Origin: Tragulus kanchil
Lineage: Eukaryota > Chordata > Mammalia > Artiodactyla > Tragulidae
Direction of reading: 5' to 3'
DNA length: 64,000 nt
Assembly (NCBI GenBank): GCA_022376925.1
Contig: JAIOJX010000002.1
Coordinates: 39,580,501-39,644,500 of the forward strand
The number at the start of each line of letters is the position of its first letter. The first letter of the stretch is position 1. A model generated the notes under the pieces. The model had not been told where the DNA came from. It saw only the letters and a list, made by a program, of their open reading frames with translations, and searched no databases. The translations under genes were made by a program, and so were the position numbers. This document shows, piece by piece, positions 25,803 to 39,327 of this stretch.

Positions 25803-26264
25803 GTGAGTGAAGCCTATTTAGAAGTAAATTTTCCACATCAGGGAGAAGTACCCCTAAGTTTTCAATGCCCTCCAAAAATTTGAGAATTTAAGGCACTTGG
25901 TTTTAGGGGCAACCAAAGATGCATGGTTTTGTTAATATTGGTCTCATCCTGGTTATATGAGCTGTACTTTTTTTTTTTTTCTTTTTGAGAAGTGTGTACA
26001 CCTGGTCATCTTGTTTGATGATATTACTGGTCTCATGAGGAGTGTTAATAGTTTAACACAGTCAGGATTTACATATGTAGCTGAAGAATGTGGTGGGCAT
26101 CATAACAGCGTCCCCCAAACTATGTCTTTTTTTTAGAATAAATGAGGGAAAATCTTTAACATTCAAAAGAACTAAAGTCCGAGGGAAAAATATAACAAAA
26201 GATACGACAAATAGAAAACAAATGGGAATATGGCACTTTGAACCCAAACATTAATAGTGCTATT

Positions 26265-26745
26265 AAATATCTATGTCTTAATTCCTAAAACCTGTGAATA
26301 TTTTACCTTACATGCAAAAGGAGTGTGGATAAATTAAGAGTCTAGAGATGGAAGAGTCTCATGGATTGTCCAGGGGGGCTCAACTTATTCCAGGGACATA
26401 AGAGAAAGGGAGATGGACGAGTCAGAGAGTGCAACTTGAGAAGGACCCATCTTTAGAAGAGGCAGGGAGGGCATCACAGGCCATGGGATACAGTGGACTC
26501 ATGACGCTGAGAACATCCACAGGAAAGCTAGGGGCCCCAGCCCCACCACAGGAAGGAACTAGGCTATGCCAGCCGTCCAGGTGAACTTTCCATATACCCT
26601 CCAGAATGGAGCACAGCCTGACTTAATCTTGGCCTGGTGAGAACATCCCAGACTTCAGACCTCCCTAACTGTAAGGTAACGTATTTGTACTAAGCCATGA
26701 AGTTCTTGGATTTTTTCTAATAGCACCAACAAAAAATGAATACAG
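26265..26745 (+). mobile_element. MLT1-like LTR (ERVL-MaLR), solo and diverged
   Basis: Begins near CCTAAAACCTGTGAATATTT, passes ACATGCAAAAGGAGTG and CCAGAATGGAGCACAGCCTG, and ends near TACTAAGCCATGAAGTTC, in the order of an MLT1-type LTR. No internal retroviral sequence is seen beside it. Confidence 0.6.
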
Positions 26746-28071
26746 AGGATAAGCCAACCGATAGATGGGATGCATTTTACAGTTGACAGTGCAAATTCTC
26801 TGAAGAATGTCTTGTGTTTGAACGAAGAGAAGAAAGATTTATTGAGCGGCCAAGACTGAGAAATCAGGTTGAGGAACTGGAATTTGTAGATCATAACGAC
26901 TGTTATCACAAATTCTGAGATTTCTGTCTCCTGCATTGCAGCACCCCTTCCCATGCCAAAAGTGTTCTCCATGTGGTATTTTTGTAAACATGATGCCTGC
27001 CTCATTGGAGGTACAGATGAATACCTGCTTTACTGGGAGAGTTAGTATGTCTATGTTTCACTGAGCTTAGGCAAGAGGAATGGGGTGTCCATAGGAAAGA
27101 TGAGGTCCCTGATGCAGAGAGAAAATGGATGGACTCACGCAGGGTACACGGAGCCTGGTGCCTGGAGCCACAGGGCTGTCACGCACAAGCTGGTACTAAT
27201 GTGGAAGGCTGACTTTGTCCCCTTTCTTCACTGTGAAATGGTGACATCTCCCCGTGGGCATGTGATGATGGCAGGAAAAGTGGGCATGCTGGAGCTTGGG
27301 CAAGGGCCTTGCACAGGAAAGAGTTCAGTCCAGGTGAGCTGCATGGTCCTTGTTTAGTCGCCGAGTCCTGTCCAACTCTTTTGCGACCCCGTGGACTGTG
27401 GCCCACCTGCTCCTCTGTGCATGGGATTCTCCAGGCAAAAATACTGGAATGGGTAGTGATTCCCTTCTCTAGAGAATCTCTCTGACCCAGAAAATGCTGT
27501 ACCATTTTGATATCTTGATAAGAGTAATGGACTACTTTTGTCTTTCCTAGTGGCTCCATTTTTATAACCAATCAAAACTCATCCACTAGGAGAACATGGA
27601 CATATGTTGCTTAAAATAAAATGTTAAGTACATGTAAGTCAGGGCACTGGCCATACTGACAAAGTTTGAGTAAGAAAAGTGAGACAGAAAAACTGGAAAC
27701 AGTTTCAACGAGTTAGAGAGCTTCCTAAATGGTTCTCTTGCCAAATATGGAAAAATAAAACTAATATTTCCATGTCACCTTTGACTTTTATTCCCACGAA
27801 AGGACTGATTTAAAGCACATACTGTCATTGTTTTTCATGTAAATCAGATAAAAGCAGACATTGGGGAAGAAGCTGTGAAATCTGTTATGCTCTATGTGTG
27901 CTCTCCTTTGCGTTTTGGGAGCTGACATTTTAACCTAAGGGAAGAGGACATCAAAGACAAAATTGTAAATTCTGAACTGGCATAGCGATCAAACAGACAA
28001 AATCTATAAGCTCCAGATGTTGTGCTGGGATGTTATGTGTTGAATACAATGAATAGGATAGTATTTCAAGC
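26746..28071. other. Noncoding sequence around a Bov-A fragment
   Basis: Apart from the Bov-A piece at 27349-27490, nothing is recognised. 27200-27320 is weakly MIR-like. Confidence 0.4.
27349..27490 (-). mobile_element. Bov-tA / Bov-A SINE fragment, minus strand
   Basis: Contains the reverse-complement Bov-A hallmark (TGGGATTCTCCAGGCAA) and GTCCAACTCTTTTGCGACC. The tRNA head is missing. Confidence 0.8.
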
Positions 28072-30226
28072 ATCAGAAGAATATTATTTGGGGCTTGTTT
28101 TAATTCAGTTCAGTAATAACAGATTGAGCACCCGCGATGGCCACAACATTGTGCTTCATTGATAGGTCAACATGACACATCCCTCCCCTCAAGTCCATGA
28201 GCTTTACTGGTGCCAGGAATACAAAGTGCCTTGACTCTGTGATGTCAGGCCGCCCAGAGGAGTCTGGGTGCGGGAACCGTCAGAACAGGACTGGAACACA
28301 GAAGTCTGTGAGATGTGGTCGCTTCACCATGGCCTGGACGACACTGCATCTCAGCGATGCTGCAGCTCTGATACCAAAGGGCTTTGAAAGCTGCAAAGAA
28401 AATCAACACATCCTAAACATTTCAGTTTTGCTCTTTAATCTGGCCAGCTAGTCTCCTTTGACCCTCATTTAACTATATTAAAGTATATAGTTAAACACAT
28501 TGCTTAACCAAGCCAAGTGACGCTTTGACTGTTTGTGGTCTTCCAGTTGGTCTTTGGGGACATTTATTTATTTTAGTCAAAGTCTCTAAGTCCCTGAGAT
28601 GTATTCTTCAGGATTCATCATTTCTGGAAGCGTTTCCAGGCTGGCCTCAGCAACCTGTTCCCAGTGCTCCTTCTGCCTCCTCTCATCGTATTTCCACTTC
28701 CTATCTGGAATCCTCAGTTTGCTGATTTGTACTGTGAGGACAAGAGCTGTGCTTCAAATTTATCTTTAAATGCCCAAGACTGGTGTGGAGTTCCCTAGAT
28801 CAGTTCTCAATAAATTGAACCAATGATGAGTAAAGTGTTTAGCAGAGAGGGACTTATATTAACAGAATCTATATTAAACACTTAATGAGAACAAAAGCTA
28901 AAAACCATTCTGAAAAAATCCAGTGCCCATTGGTCTCAGCATTTGAGAATCAGGTCACTTCTTTGTCAATTTTGTTAACTTCTCCCATTCCATATTTCCT
29001 GGTCAGACAATAAAGACAAATGACTATTCTTTTATCTTAATTCAATTGTACAGAATATGGTAAGGATTTCAGTGCAAAACAAACAGTTCCTGCTGGGCAA
29101 AACAGCACACTTGTTGAAAAAATTCTAAGAAAACCTCTTAAAAAGGGGAAAAAATCAGAAGAATATTATTTGGGGCTTGTTTTAATTCAGTTCAGTAATA
29201 ACAGATTGAGCACCCGCGATGGCCACAACATTGTGCTTCATTGATAGGTCAACATGACACATCCCTCCCCTCAAGTCCATGAGCTTTACTGGTGCCAGGA
29301 ATACAAAGTGCCTTGACTCTGTGATGTCAGGCCGCCCAGAGGAGTCTGGGTGCGGGAACCGTCAGAACAGGACTGGAACACAGAAGTCTGTGAGATGTGG
29401 TCGCTTCACCATGGCCTGGACGACACTGCATCTCAGCGATGCTGCAGCTCTGATACCAAAGGGCTTTGAAAGCTGCAAAGAAAATCAACACATCCTAAAC
29501 ATTTCAGTTTTGCTCTTTAATCTGGCCAGCTAGTCTCCTTTGACCCTCATTTAACTATATTAAAGTATATAGTTAAACACATTGCTTAACCAAGCCAAGT
29601 GACGCTTTGACTGTTTGTGGTCTTCCAGTTGGTCTTTGGGGACATTTATTTATTTTAGTCAAAGTCTCTAAGTCCCTGAGATGTATTCTTCAGGATTCAT
29701 CATTTCTGGAAGCGTTTCCAGGCTGGCCTCAGCAACCTGTTCCCAGTGCTCCTTCTGCCTCCTCTCATCGTATTTCCACTTCCTATCTGGAATCCTCAGT
29801 TTGCTGATTTGTACTGTGAGGACAAGAGCTGTGCTTCAAATTTATCTTTAAATGCCCAAGACTGGTGTGGAGTTCCCTAGATCAGTTCTCAATAAATTGA
29901 ACCAATGATGAGTAAAGTGTTTAGCAGAGAGGGACTTATATTAACAGAATCTATATTAAACACTTAATGAGAACAAAAGCTAAAAACCATTCTGAAAAAA
30001 TCCAGTGCCCATTGGTCTCAGCATTTGAGAATCAGGTCACTTCTTTGTCAATTTTGTTAACTTCTCCCATTCCATATTTCCTGGTCAGACAATAAAGACA
30101 AATGACTATTCTTTTATCTTAATTCAATTGTACAGAATATGGTAAGGATTTCAGTGCAAAACAAACAGTTCCTGCTGGGCAAAACAGCACACTTGTTGAA
30201 AAAATTCTAAGAAAACCTCTTAAAAA
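28072..30226 (+). repeat. Direct duplication 6 (unit about 1.08 kb)
   Basis: Copy A is 28072-about 29145 and copy B 29154-about 30226. A short A/G-rich filler separates them. The last about 280 bp of copy B is also the first part of duplication 7, so that segment exists three times (28866, 29948 and 31089). Confidence 0.95.
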
Positions 30227-32234
30227 CAGGCAAAGGAAATAGAAAATGTCTTAGGATATCAAGCATATTGTGTAACAGTCTATATAATAAAACATTTTAA
30301 ATAGAGAAAATTCCCCTTACATAATAAAAAGCCTCCTTTTTGAATCAACAAGTGCTCTTTGAACTTTATTAAAAATGTTTTGACATTATAGGGTTGTTTA
30401 GTATAGATTTACTCAAAATAGCACATTTAGTTGCAATACAAGCCTTGAAGTTAAGTGGGTAGGTTAATAAAACAGAGTTTCCATAGTTACCACAGGAGAA
30501 CAGAAGATAACTTTTATTTCTTTGGAAGCCAGGAAGGGGCTTTAGAGAAAAGATTAAGCAAACAGACCCTGGCAGGTTCATTATGCAGGGCTTTGCACCT
30601 GATTGGCTTTTTTTTATTGAAAGCGAAAACTTGATATTATAGGAAACTAAAAGTTTTTCCTCTAAAACCTATAGCAGCACTCTAAGAAATCTGCACACCT
30701 CGTGTCTCTGGGTATTCCCAGCTAGGATCTGCATCAGAGAGAGAGCTGGTCTAAGGAGATGATCTCCATGAGGCGCAGTTTTGCTCACAGTGTTTTGTGA
30801 AGAACTGTGTCATAAACAAGGGACTAAAAGCCCACCAAGAGACAGCGCCGCCCTGGTCTCCATCTCGGGTCTAACTTGGTTATTCCCCATCACCATTCTG
30901 TTGGAAAGCCTGAGGGAGGGGAAGTCGAAACCTCCCCCACGCCAGTTCGCAGAGTTGCGCTCCACATGCTGGGACGCCTTGTTGCCGGATCCTCTGCGTG
31001 TGCACCAAGGAGCTCCTCACCGTGGACGGCTGAGAAGCAGAGTGACATGGCTCCACTGTCTCACCTTCAGCCCAGGAGCCTTTAAGGCAATCTATATTAA
31101 ACACTTAATGAGAACAAAAGCTAAAAACCATTCTGAAAAAATCCAGTGCCCATTGGTCTCAGCATTTGAGAATCAGGTCACTTCTTTGTCAATTTTGTTA
31201 ACTTCTCCCATTCCATATTTCCTGGTCAGACAATAAAGACAAATGACTATTCTTTTATCTTAATTCAATTGTACAGAATATGGTAAGGATTTCAGTGCAA
31301 AACAAACAGTTCCTGCTGGGCAAAACAGCACACTTGTTGAAAAAATTCTAAGAAAACCTCTTAAAAACAGGCAAAGGAAATAGAAAATGTCTTAGGATAT
31401 CAAGCATATTGTGTAACAGTCTATATAATAAAACATTTTAAATAGAGAAAATTCCCCTTACATAATAAAAAGCCTCCTTTTTGAATCAACAAGTGCTCTT
31501 TGAACTTTATTAAAAATGTTTTGACATTATAGGGTTGTTTAGTATAGATTTACTCAAAATAGCACATTTAGTTGCAATACAAGCCTTGAAGTTAAGTGGG
31601 TAGGTTAATAAAACAGAGTTTCCATAGTTACCACAGGAGAACAGAAGATAACTTTTATTTCTTTGGAAGCCAGGAAGGGGCTTTAGAGAAAAGATTAAGC
31701 AAACAGACCCTGGCAGGTTCATTATGCAGGGCTTTGCACCTGATTGGCTTTTTTTTATTGAAAGCGAAAACTTGATATTATAGGAAACTAAAAGTTTTTC
31801 CTCTAAAACCTATAGCAGCACTCTAAGAAATCTGCACACCTCGTGTCTCTGGGTATTCCCAGCTAGGATCTGCATCAGAGAGAGAGCTGGTCTAAGGAGA
31901 TGATCTCCATGAGGCGCAGTTTTGCTCACAGTGTTTTGTGAAGAACTGTGTCATAAACAAGGGACTAAAAGCCCACCAAGAGACAGCGCCGCCCTGGTCT
32001 CCATCTCGGGTCTAACTTGGTTATTCCCCATCACCATTCTGTTGGAAAGCCTGAGGGAGGGGAAGTCGAAACCTCCCCCACGCCAGTTCGCAGAGTTGCG
32101 CTCCACATGCTGGGGACGCCCCTTGTTGCCGGATCCTCTGCGTGTGCACCCAAGGAGCTCCTCACCATGGACGGCTGAGAAGCAGAGTGACATGGCTCCA
32201 CTGTCTCACCTTCAGCCCAGGAGCCTTTAAGGCA
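29948..32234 (+). repeat. Direct duplication 7 (unit about 1.14 kb)
   Basis: Copy A is 29948-31088 and copy B 31089-about 32234. Differences (single G, CC and C gains and one G/A change) sit in the last 120 bp of copy A. It contains no recognised repeat or gene. Confidence 0.95.
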
Positions 32235-34054
32235 GCAGTGATTAACAGGACTTTCCCAAAGTTTCTATGTAGTTACAAGGACAGTTTCAATCTTCTGTCA
32301 TTTTTTTGCATTAGCTCTGATTATGCTTTTACCAGAAAAATGCATTTGTTTTAAAGGTAACAATACTGACTAGGAGAATAGCTTATGTTTCATCTATATT
32401 TATCAGCACTCACTGTACATTTGTGTCTTCATTACCAGGAAATATTAAGGGACATTGTGCCATCGATTCCTGTTTACAGTTTATTATGCAGAGATAGGAA
32501 ACACTTAGCATGTAAAATGAATGTAGAAATTATTCCTGGATAGAAACATGGACATTTCCCACTCGTTGGCTCTTTCTCCTCCATCACCGGATCAGAGTGT
32601 AATTGTCAGTAATCAGGCCTGCTTGCTGCTGATAAAACCACTCTGAATGCTAGCGGCCTTCTTTGTGTGATGACTCAATTATTCCAGAAGTGCCTCATCA
32701 AATCTACCCCATCAGCTGGGCTAATAAATAAGGAGAAGAAACTGGCCCCCCAAAGCAAATTATAAATCCATTTGCATTAACCATTTCACTGGTCCACGAT
32801 CTAGGCAGGAATAAGCATGGCAGCTTGTGTTAAGCTTATTTGAATATGTTTATAATGTTTACAGCATGCAACTTTTTTTTCCCCACAAGGTGTTGGAATT
32901 ATCAGTCATGAATGGCATCTGAATGCGGTTATGTTAATTACAGCAAGGCTTTAAGGATCTTTGAGGGCTATTTTGTGACTTAAATCAGGTGGAAGTTAAA
33001 TCCTCTTGCAGGGAGAAGTATGGGTTTTGCACAAGTTATTGGCAGCGCTTCACGGTTTCAGGAGAAGAGGCCTGTGTTTTATTTTTACAGGTGGTAGAAG
33101 GACAAATACGAATAATATAATGCCTGCTAGTACAAGTACAATGACTTCGTATTGATCACAGCAGAAACCAGAAGTTATTTTTATGCTCTGTATGGCCGCA
33201 GCAATTTGCAAAGTGAAAAAAAAAACCACACACATTTTCTAGAGAAGATCAGAGTTGCCCTAGCATTCCTTGTACTTCAGATTCCTTGAAAGACTTCATA
33301 GGGCAGGGATCTCAAAAAGCCAGCAAACCACTAAAAATCAATTAACTCCATCAATGGAAATTGTGTACATGGGCAAATCATGTTTGTAGTTCTCTTCTTA
33401 TTGTAAAATGACAAACTCTACCGCATAAAAGAAAGTTTGTTTGTAGTTGAACTTCATTGATCACTTAGGGAAGCAAAAAACATTCAGAATGGATCATGAA
33501 GAGCAGTCTGGTTGCTGATATCAAAGAATTAGTCTTGCTGAATATGCAGCAATGATTCAAAACCCAAGGCTTTTCCCTCTAAGGGTAAGTGATCCGACTA
33601 TTCCCCTTAGCACTGGAGGCTGTTCCGGTTTTGATACAGTTTTTCTACTCCTTCTGGGACAAGCAAAGCTTGTGGCCACCAGACGGGGTTTTTTTGTTGC
33701 CTAAAACAATTTAAGAGAAACTCACTACTTCTATTCATGTATGTGCTCCTTCCTCTGGCGGGAGTCCCCTTTCTATACCTCTGGAAGGCTAAGAAGAAAG
33801 TTGTCTTCAGTGGCATAAATATCATGTGGCAGTAGGCTCTCATTATTTTTGTGCATCCATTTCTAAATATATACTTTCTTGCTATGATGGGAAAGCTGAT
33901 TGGTGAGAAACTTCAAAATGAGAGGTTTAATTTTTCATTAGAAATTAATGATAAACATGGCAAATGGAAAGCTGGGAAGAATTCCATCTGTCCAGGCAGA
34001 TTTATATGAAATTTGACCCTCACTTAAATTATCATGGTGATTGATACAAAAATA
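32235..34054. other. Repeat-poor noncoding block, candidate regulatory region
   Basis: About 1.8 kb without recognised repeats. 32560-32960 holds sites such as TGATGACTCAATT (AP-1/Maf-like) and several homeobox-like TAAT/ATTA cores. Conservation cannot be judged from one sequence. Confidence 0.35.
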
Positions 34055-34200
34055 AACCTGGGACGGGTAGGGAGCCCCAAGAGGGACAGGATATACATGT
34101 ACATATGGCTGATACACTTCATTGTACGGCAGAAACTAACACAACATTTTAAAGCATATATGCTCTAATTAAAAATAAATTAAAAAACAACAAAAAATAA
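34055..34200 (+). mobile_element. L1 3' end, plus strand
   Basis: CAGAAACTAACACAACATTT, then AATTAAAAATAAATTAAAAA, the usual ruminant L1 terminus. Confidence 0.7.
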
Positions 34201-34260
34201 ACCTAGAAACTTAGAACTCTAAAGGACTTGCTTTCCCATTAAAAGAAAAAAAGCAAAACA

Positions 34261-34520
34261 GGGCTTCCCTCGTGGTCCAGTGGGTAAAGAGTCCACCTTA
34301 TGGTGCCAGGGGCACTGGTTTGATCCCTGGCCCAGGAAGATCCCACGTGTCACAGAGCGGTTGGGTTGGTGTGTCAAATTATGAGCCAGTGCTCTGGAGT
34401 GCATGCGCCCAGAGCCATACTCTGCAACGAGAGAGGCCACTGCAATGGGAGGCCCACAGAGGCCAAAGAATAAAGATGGATGAAAAATAAATGATGACTT
34501 AGAGGCAAAAAAAAAAAAAA
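34261..34520 (+). mobile_element. CHR-type SINE, plus strand
   Basis: The head begins GGGCTTCCCTCGTGGTCCAG. The body carries the CHR segment (GAATAAAGATGGATGAAAAA) and it ends in a 14-base A tail. Confidence 0.85.
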
Positions 34521-34642
34521 ATCTTTGAAAAAATAAAAGAGCAAGAAACCCTCCCCCCCCCTTTTCATCATTCCAACTCATGAACAATTGGTGAAGATCC
34601 CGAAGGTAGTGACTGAGAGGTTAAAAATGTTAGAGGTTGGGA

Positions 34643-34793
34643 GACAGGCTCCTCTGTCCATGGGATTCTCCAGGCAAGAATGCTGGAGTGGGTGGCCATG
34701 CCCTTCTCCAGGGGATCTTCCCACCCAGGGATCAAACCTGGGTCTCTGACATTACAGGCAGATTCTTTACCTTCAGAGCCACCAGGGAAGCCC
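34643..34793 (-). mobile_element. Bov-tA SINE, minus strand
   Basis: Carries TGGGATTCTCCAGGCAAGAA and ends with the tRNA head CCACCAGGGAAGCCC. Confidence 0.88.
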
Positions 34794-35261
34794 AGTGCTG
34801 TGGTTAACGTGCTGAATTCTGTTTTCATTTTACTTGACAGGAAACTAAACCTGAGGTGTTTGGAGCTTGAATTAATACCCCAAACTTTCAAGAAGAGCCT
34901 GCCAGGCATTTGCATCCAACTGGTTCCACTGGTAAGTCGACTCCAAAAACAGTAGATGCATCACAGGACTCCAGGTGCTAGGATACTTCATCTTCAGTTT
35001 CCTGGCATTTTCATCAGTTTTCACTTTGAGTGTAGTTTGGAGGATGTTTTTAATACAGAATTTGTTTTCTTTTAATGGTAAAGAAGTCTCCAATTCTCTG
35101 ATTTGAGGACACTATTGACAGCTATATCCTGTCACGTGGGTCATGCCCCCCCCCCCATACACCAATAAGACATAACCTGATACACCTTTTAACCAAGTAA
35201 CCCCGCAGATTCATTACATTCTATCATGGGTTTAAAGAACTGTCTCTCATATATAGGTGTA

Positions 35262-35465
35262 ACATAACCTAGTGGGAAGCTGCTGCCTAGCACAGGTGGC
35301 TCAGCCCGGTGCTCTGTGATGACCTAGAGGGGTGAGATGGGGGAGGGAGGAGGCTCGGGAGGGAGGGGAGACAGGTATCCTTATGGCTGGTTCCCTTGGT
35401 TATTGTACAACAGAAACCAGCACAACATTGTAAAGCAGTTATCCTCTGATTAAAAATTAAACATA
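35262..35465 (+). mobile_element. L1 3' UTR, plus strand
   Basis: Contains CTCTGTGATGACCTAGAGGG, a G-rich tract and ACAGAAACCAGCACAACATT, followed by the A-rich end. Confidence 0.78.
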
Positions 35466-35939
35466 ATAATACTATAATGCATATTTGAAAGTTGCTAAAA
35501 AATAAATTAAAAAAGAACTGTCTTTTTCTGAAGCACATACTTACCCCTGCAGCATCTGTAAATTCAGCACTCCGTCCATGATTACTGGCGTAGGGCAGAG
35601 GAGACAAAGGAAATGCTCTGTGATGACTCCACTTAACAAATCAAACCATGTCATCATTCGAGCACACGCTAAGGATGATGCAGCCCACTAGGTTCCCAGC
35701 ACCTGGGTTATCATGTGGTTTTCCTTCTAAGATTGCTGTTTCATGAAACAATGGACTTCAATGGCAAAGTGTCCATCCTGGTAGGCAGGAGAGAGAACTA
35801 ACTCAGTTACAAGTTGGGGGAGCTTGGTCAAGGTTCCAAGTCTTTGCCCCAAAATGTGTATCTACTGAGAATATTTTAGTAAATCCTTAAGTTTTACAAC
35901 ATGATTTAAGATCCACAAAGAGATGAAAAGCGTGAGAAT

Positions 35940-36385
35940 TATCGCCATTACCAGCATCACAGATGGACCTGGAGATTGTCATACTGAGTGAAGTAAGTCA
36001 GACAGAGAAGAAGAAATAGCATAGGGCGTCCCTCATAGGCAGAATTTAAAAAGAAATGATACAAATCAACTTATTTACAAAACAGAGTCAGAGAAAGAAC
36101 CTATGGTTGCCTGATTCTGGGGGAAGGATGAGGGGAAGGAACAGTTAGGGAGTTTGGAATTAACATGTACTCATGGCTATATTTAAAATGGATAACCAAC
36201 AAGGACCTATTGTACAGCCCAGGGAACTCTTCTCACTGATTTGGGGCAGCCTGAATGGGAAGGGAGTTTGGGAGAGAATGGATCCATATATATGTATGGC
36301 TGAGTCCCTTTGCTGTCCGCCTGAAACCATCACAAACAACATTGTTAATCAGTTATGCCCTAATACAAAATAAAAAGTTGAGAAA
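35940..36385 (+). mobile_element. L1 3' UTR, plus strand, longer fragment
   Basis: Includes ACTGAGTGAAGTAAGTCAGA, CCAACAAGGACCTATTGTAC and the end CCCTAATACAAAATAAAAAG. The last about 60 bp is repeated at 37432 by duplication 8. Confidence 0.85.
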
Positions 36386-38529
36386 AAGTATGGCGATTAT
36401 TGAAAATGGGTTTTGAAGGGGTACCTCTTTGGTACAGTAATAGAACCCCTTCAGGGAGTGAAGGCAACCGACTGGAATGGGAGATTCCTTTTGGTATCAG
36501 CCAAGTGTGTTTCCACAAGGCGATGGGTGGAGCTGTGAAGGAAGGCTTCCTGGAACCGTGAGCCTCCGCGGCTGGTCTCTCCCACCGTACCACGCCCTTG
36601 GACTTCCCAGGCCTTCTGTGTCAGATCAGACGTCTGAACTTCTGTTTGGTCCGCGTTCTCTGTGCAGCGCTCCACGTGGACCTCAGCTGGGCTGCTTCCA
36701 CTCAGCTCCCCCGGGAGGGAGGACAGCAGATGGGGTTAGGGCAGAGGGCTGACGCATCTGACGGTGAACGGCAGGGCTGTGGAGGGGAACCGCGAGCGTC
36801 GGGAAGCTCCTGTTCCCCTGAGAACCAACTAACCACTGAAGAAAGTTGAAAATGAGCCCTCTGAGAAACGCTATTAAAAGTAGTAAAAAAATCACGGCTG
36901 TGCCATGAGGTGCTGCTGTGTGCTTATTCGGATGCTAATGAGTTTGACATTAGGGAACTCGAGGGTTTACAACTACTCCCTTATGTGATTCAGTTCTTTA
37001 TTGGCAATCTTTGAGAAAATAAATGGAAAAATGTATTGCTAATAAACACACACCATGATAGGCTGTAGACAAAAAGCCATTACTTTCAGGGTTGAGAAAG
37101 CGCTCTGCCCACCAGTGTTTTCCAGAATCTTTTGTCTCGGGTTAGAGTGCGGCAAACAAAGGGGACAGGCAGGTGGACCAACCAAGGGTGAAGGAGGATA
37201 AGCCAAACACAGTTGTAGAGGAAGCTGGGTTTTGTTTTTTGTATTTTTTTTAAGTTGCCATCAAACACAAACTATGCACTCCCGAGTCCTGGGTGACTTT
37301 TCAGTCCTTCCATCCTGTGTGGTAATCTGCTCTGTCTTGAGAGTTTCATCCCCATTTGTCACCAGGAACTACAGGTGCTGATTGGAGTTGAAGAAGCATC
37401 CACTTCATGTCTGGCCAAAGCTTTCAAGTAACACAAACAACATTGTTAATCAGTTATGCCCTAATACAAATTAAAAGTTAAAAAGTATGGCGATTATTGA
37501 AAATGGGTTTTGAAGGGGTACCTCTTTGGTACAGTAATAGAACCCCTTCAGGGAGTGAAGGCAACCGACTGGAATGGGAGATTCCTTTTGGTATCAGCCA
37601 AGTGTGTTTCCACAAGGCGATGGGTGGAGCTGTGAAGGAAGGCTTCCTGGAACCGTGAGCCTCCGCGGCTGGTCTCTCCCACCGTACCACGCCCTTGGAC
37701 TTCCCAGGCCTTCTGTGTCAGATCAGACGTCTGAACTTCTGTTTGGTCCGCGTTCTCTGTGCAGCGCTCCACGTGGACCTCAGCTGGGCTGCTTCCACTC
37801 AGCTCCCCCGGGAGGGAGGACAGCAGATGGGGTTAGGGCAGAGGGCTGACGCATCTGACGGTGAACGGCAGGGCTGTGGAGGGGAACCGCGAGCGTCGGG
37901 AAGCTCCTGTTCCCCTGAGAACCAACTAACCACTGAAGAAAGTTGAAAATGAGCCCTCTGAGAAACGCTATTAAAAGTAGTAAAAAAATCACGGCTGTGC
38001 CATGAGGTGCTGCTGTGTGCTTATTCGGATGCTAATGAGTTTGACATTAGGGAACTCGAGGGTTTACAACTACTCCCTTATGTGATTCAGTTCTTTATTG
38101 GCAATCTTTGAGAAAATAAATGGAAAAATGTATTGCTAATAAACACACACCATGATAGGCTGTAGACAAAAAGCCATTACTTTCAGGGTTGAGAAAGCGC
38201 TCTGCCCACCAGTGTTTTCCAGAATCTTTTGTCTCGGGTTAGAGTGGCAAACAAAGGGACAGGCAGGTGGACCAACCAAGGGTGAAGGAGGATAAGCCAA
38301 ACACAGTTGTAGAGGAAGCTGGGTTTTGTTTTTTGTATTTTTTTTAAGTTGCCATCAAACACAAACTATGCACTCCCGAGTCCTGGGTGACTTTTCAGTC
38401 CTTCCATCCTGTGTGGTAATCTGCTCTGTCTTGAGAGTTTCATCCCCATTTGTCACCAGGAACTACAGGTGCTGATTGGAGTTGAAGAAGCATCCACTTC
38501 ATGTCTGGCCAAAGCTTTCAAGTAACACA
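36331..38529 (+). repeat. Direct duplication 8 (unit about 1.10 kb)
   Basis: Copy A is 36331-37431 and copy B 37432-about 38529. The junction shows about 4 bp of microhomology (CACA). Copy B lacks four bases in the L1 tail near its left edge. The unit contains a moderately CpG-rich block (36540-36810 and its copy). Confidence 0.95.
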
Positions 38530-39327
38530 GAAATCCATGGTTAAAACGCGGGGCGCTCCCACCTGCTGCAAAGGGTAGAACACTGACCCTGAAAACCATC
38601 TGCCCGGAAGGTTGGTGACTCATACTCTAGAATGCCAGACCTGACGGACAGTCAACGCGAGTGGGCTTTACTGGAGATAGTGCACATACCTGCTGGTGGT
38701 GTCTGTAGGCACTGGCCATCAGGCTGAGGGAATTATGCTGAACTTCAGTTTTCTCTCAAGGGCCAAACGGCCTAAACACAGAGTCTGTTCCATCTCGGGG
38801 ATCAGACAGAGGTGATACCGGCCAGTGTGTTATGTCTGAAAGCCAGGAAGCCCCTTGCAGATTGTTTCCGTGAAAAGCAGGCTAACATGTTGGCAAAGAG
38901 TGCTAGTAGCTTTTTAGTCCAGCTTGTTCAAGAGCGCCCTAAATCCAGGCGCCTTGGGAATCTTGTCTTTCATGATGTCTTGAGGCGAGCACGTGCCAAA
39001 CCTCGCCTGATCTTTTTCTTCTGTTGGTTAAAAGTAAAATGGATAAAAATGGCCTTGAGAATCCCTATGATCCAATTTTCCTAGAAGGCATTTTATCTGT
39101 GTCTGTGTCTATGGCTATGTCTATATCTGGTTTGGCAAGAAAAACAAAACTTAATTTGGCTTACCTTAAAAGATAAATATCTTTTTTTCCTATGGATATG
39201 TCATTAAATAGTGTGACATTCTCATTCTGTTGCTAGTATAGCCCATCAGAATTAATAGATCATTGTTTACTATTCACATTGCTATTTGTTTTTTTTAGGT
39301 GCCTTCTCTCTGTTTTTATCTTAATAG

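Noticed and set aside
26265..26745. An intact endogenous retrovirus
   Set aside because: Only a single diverged MLT1-like LTR is seen; no flanking internal region or paired LTR.
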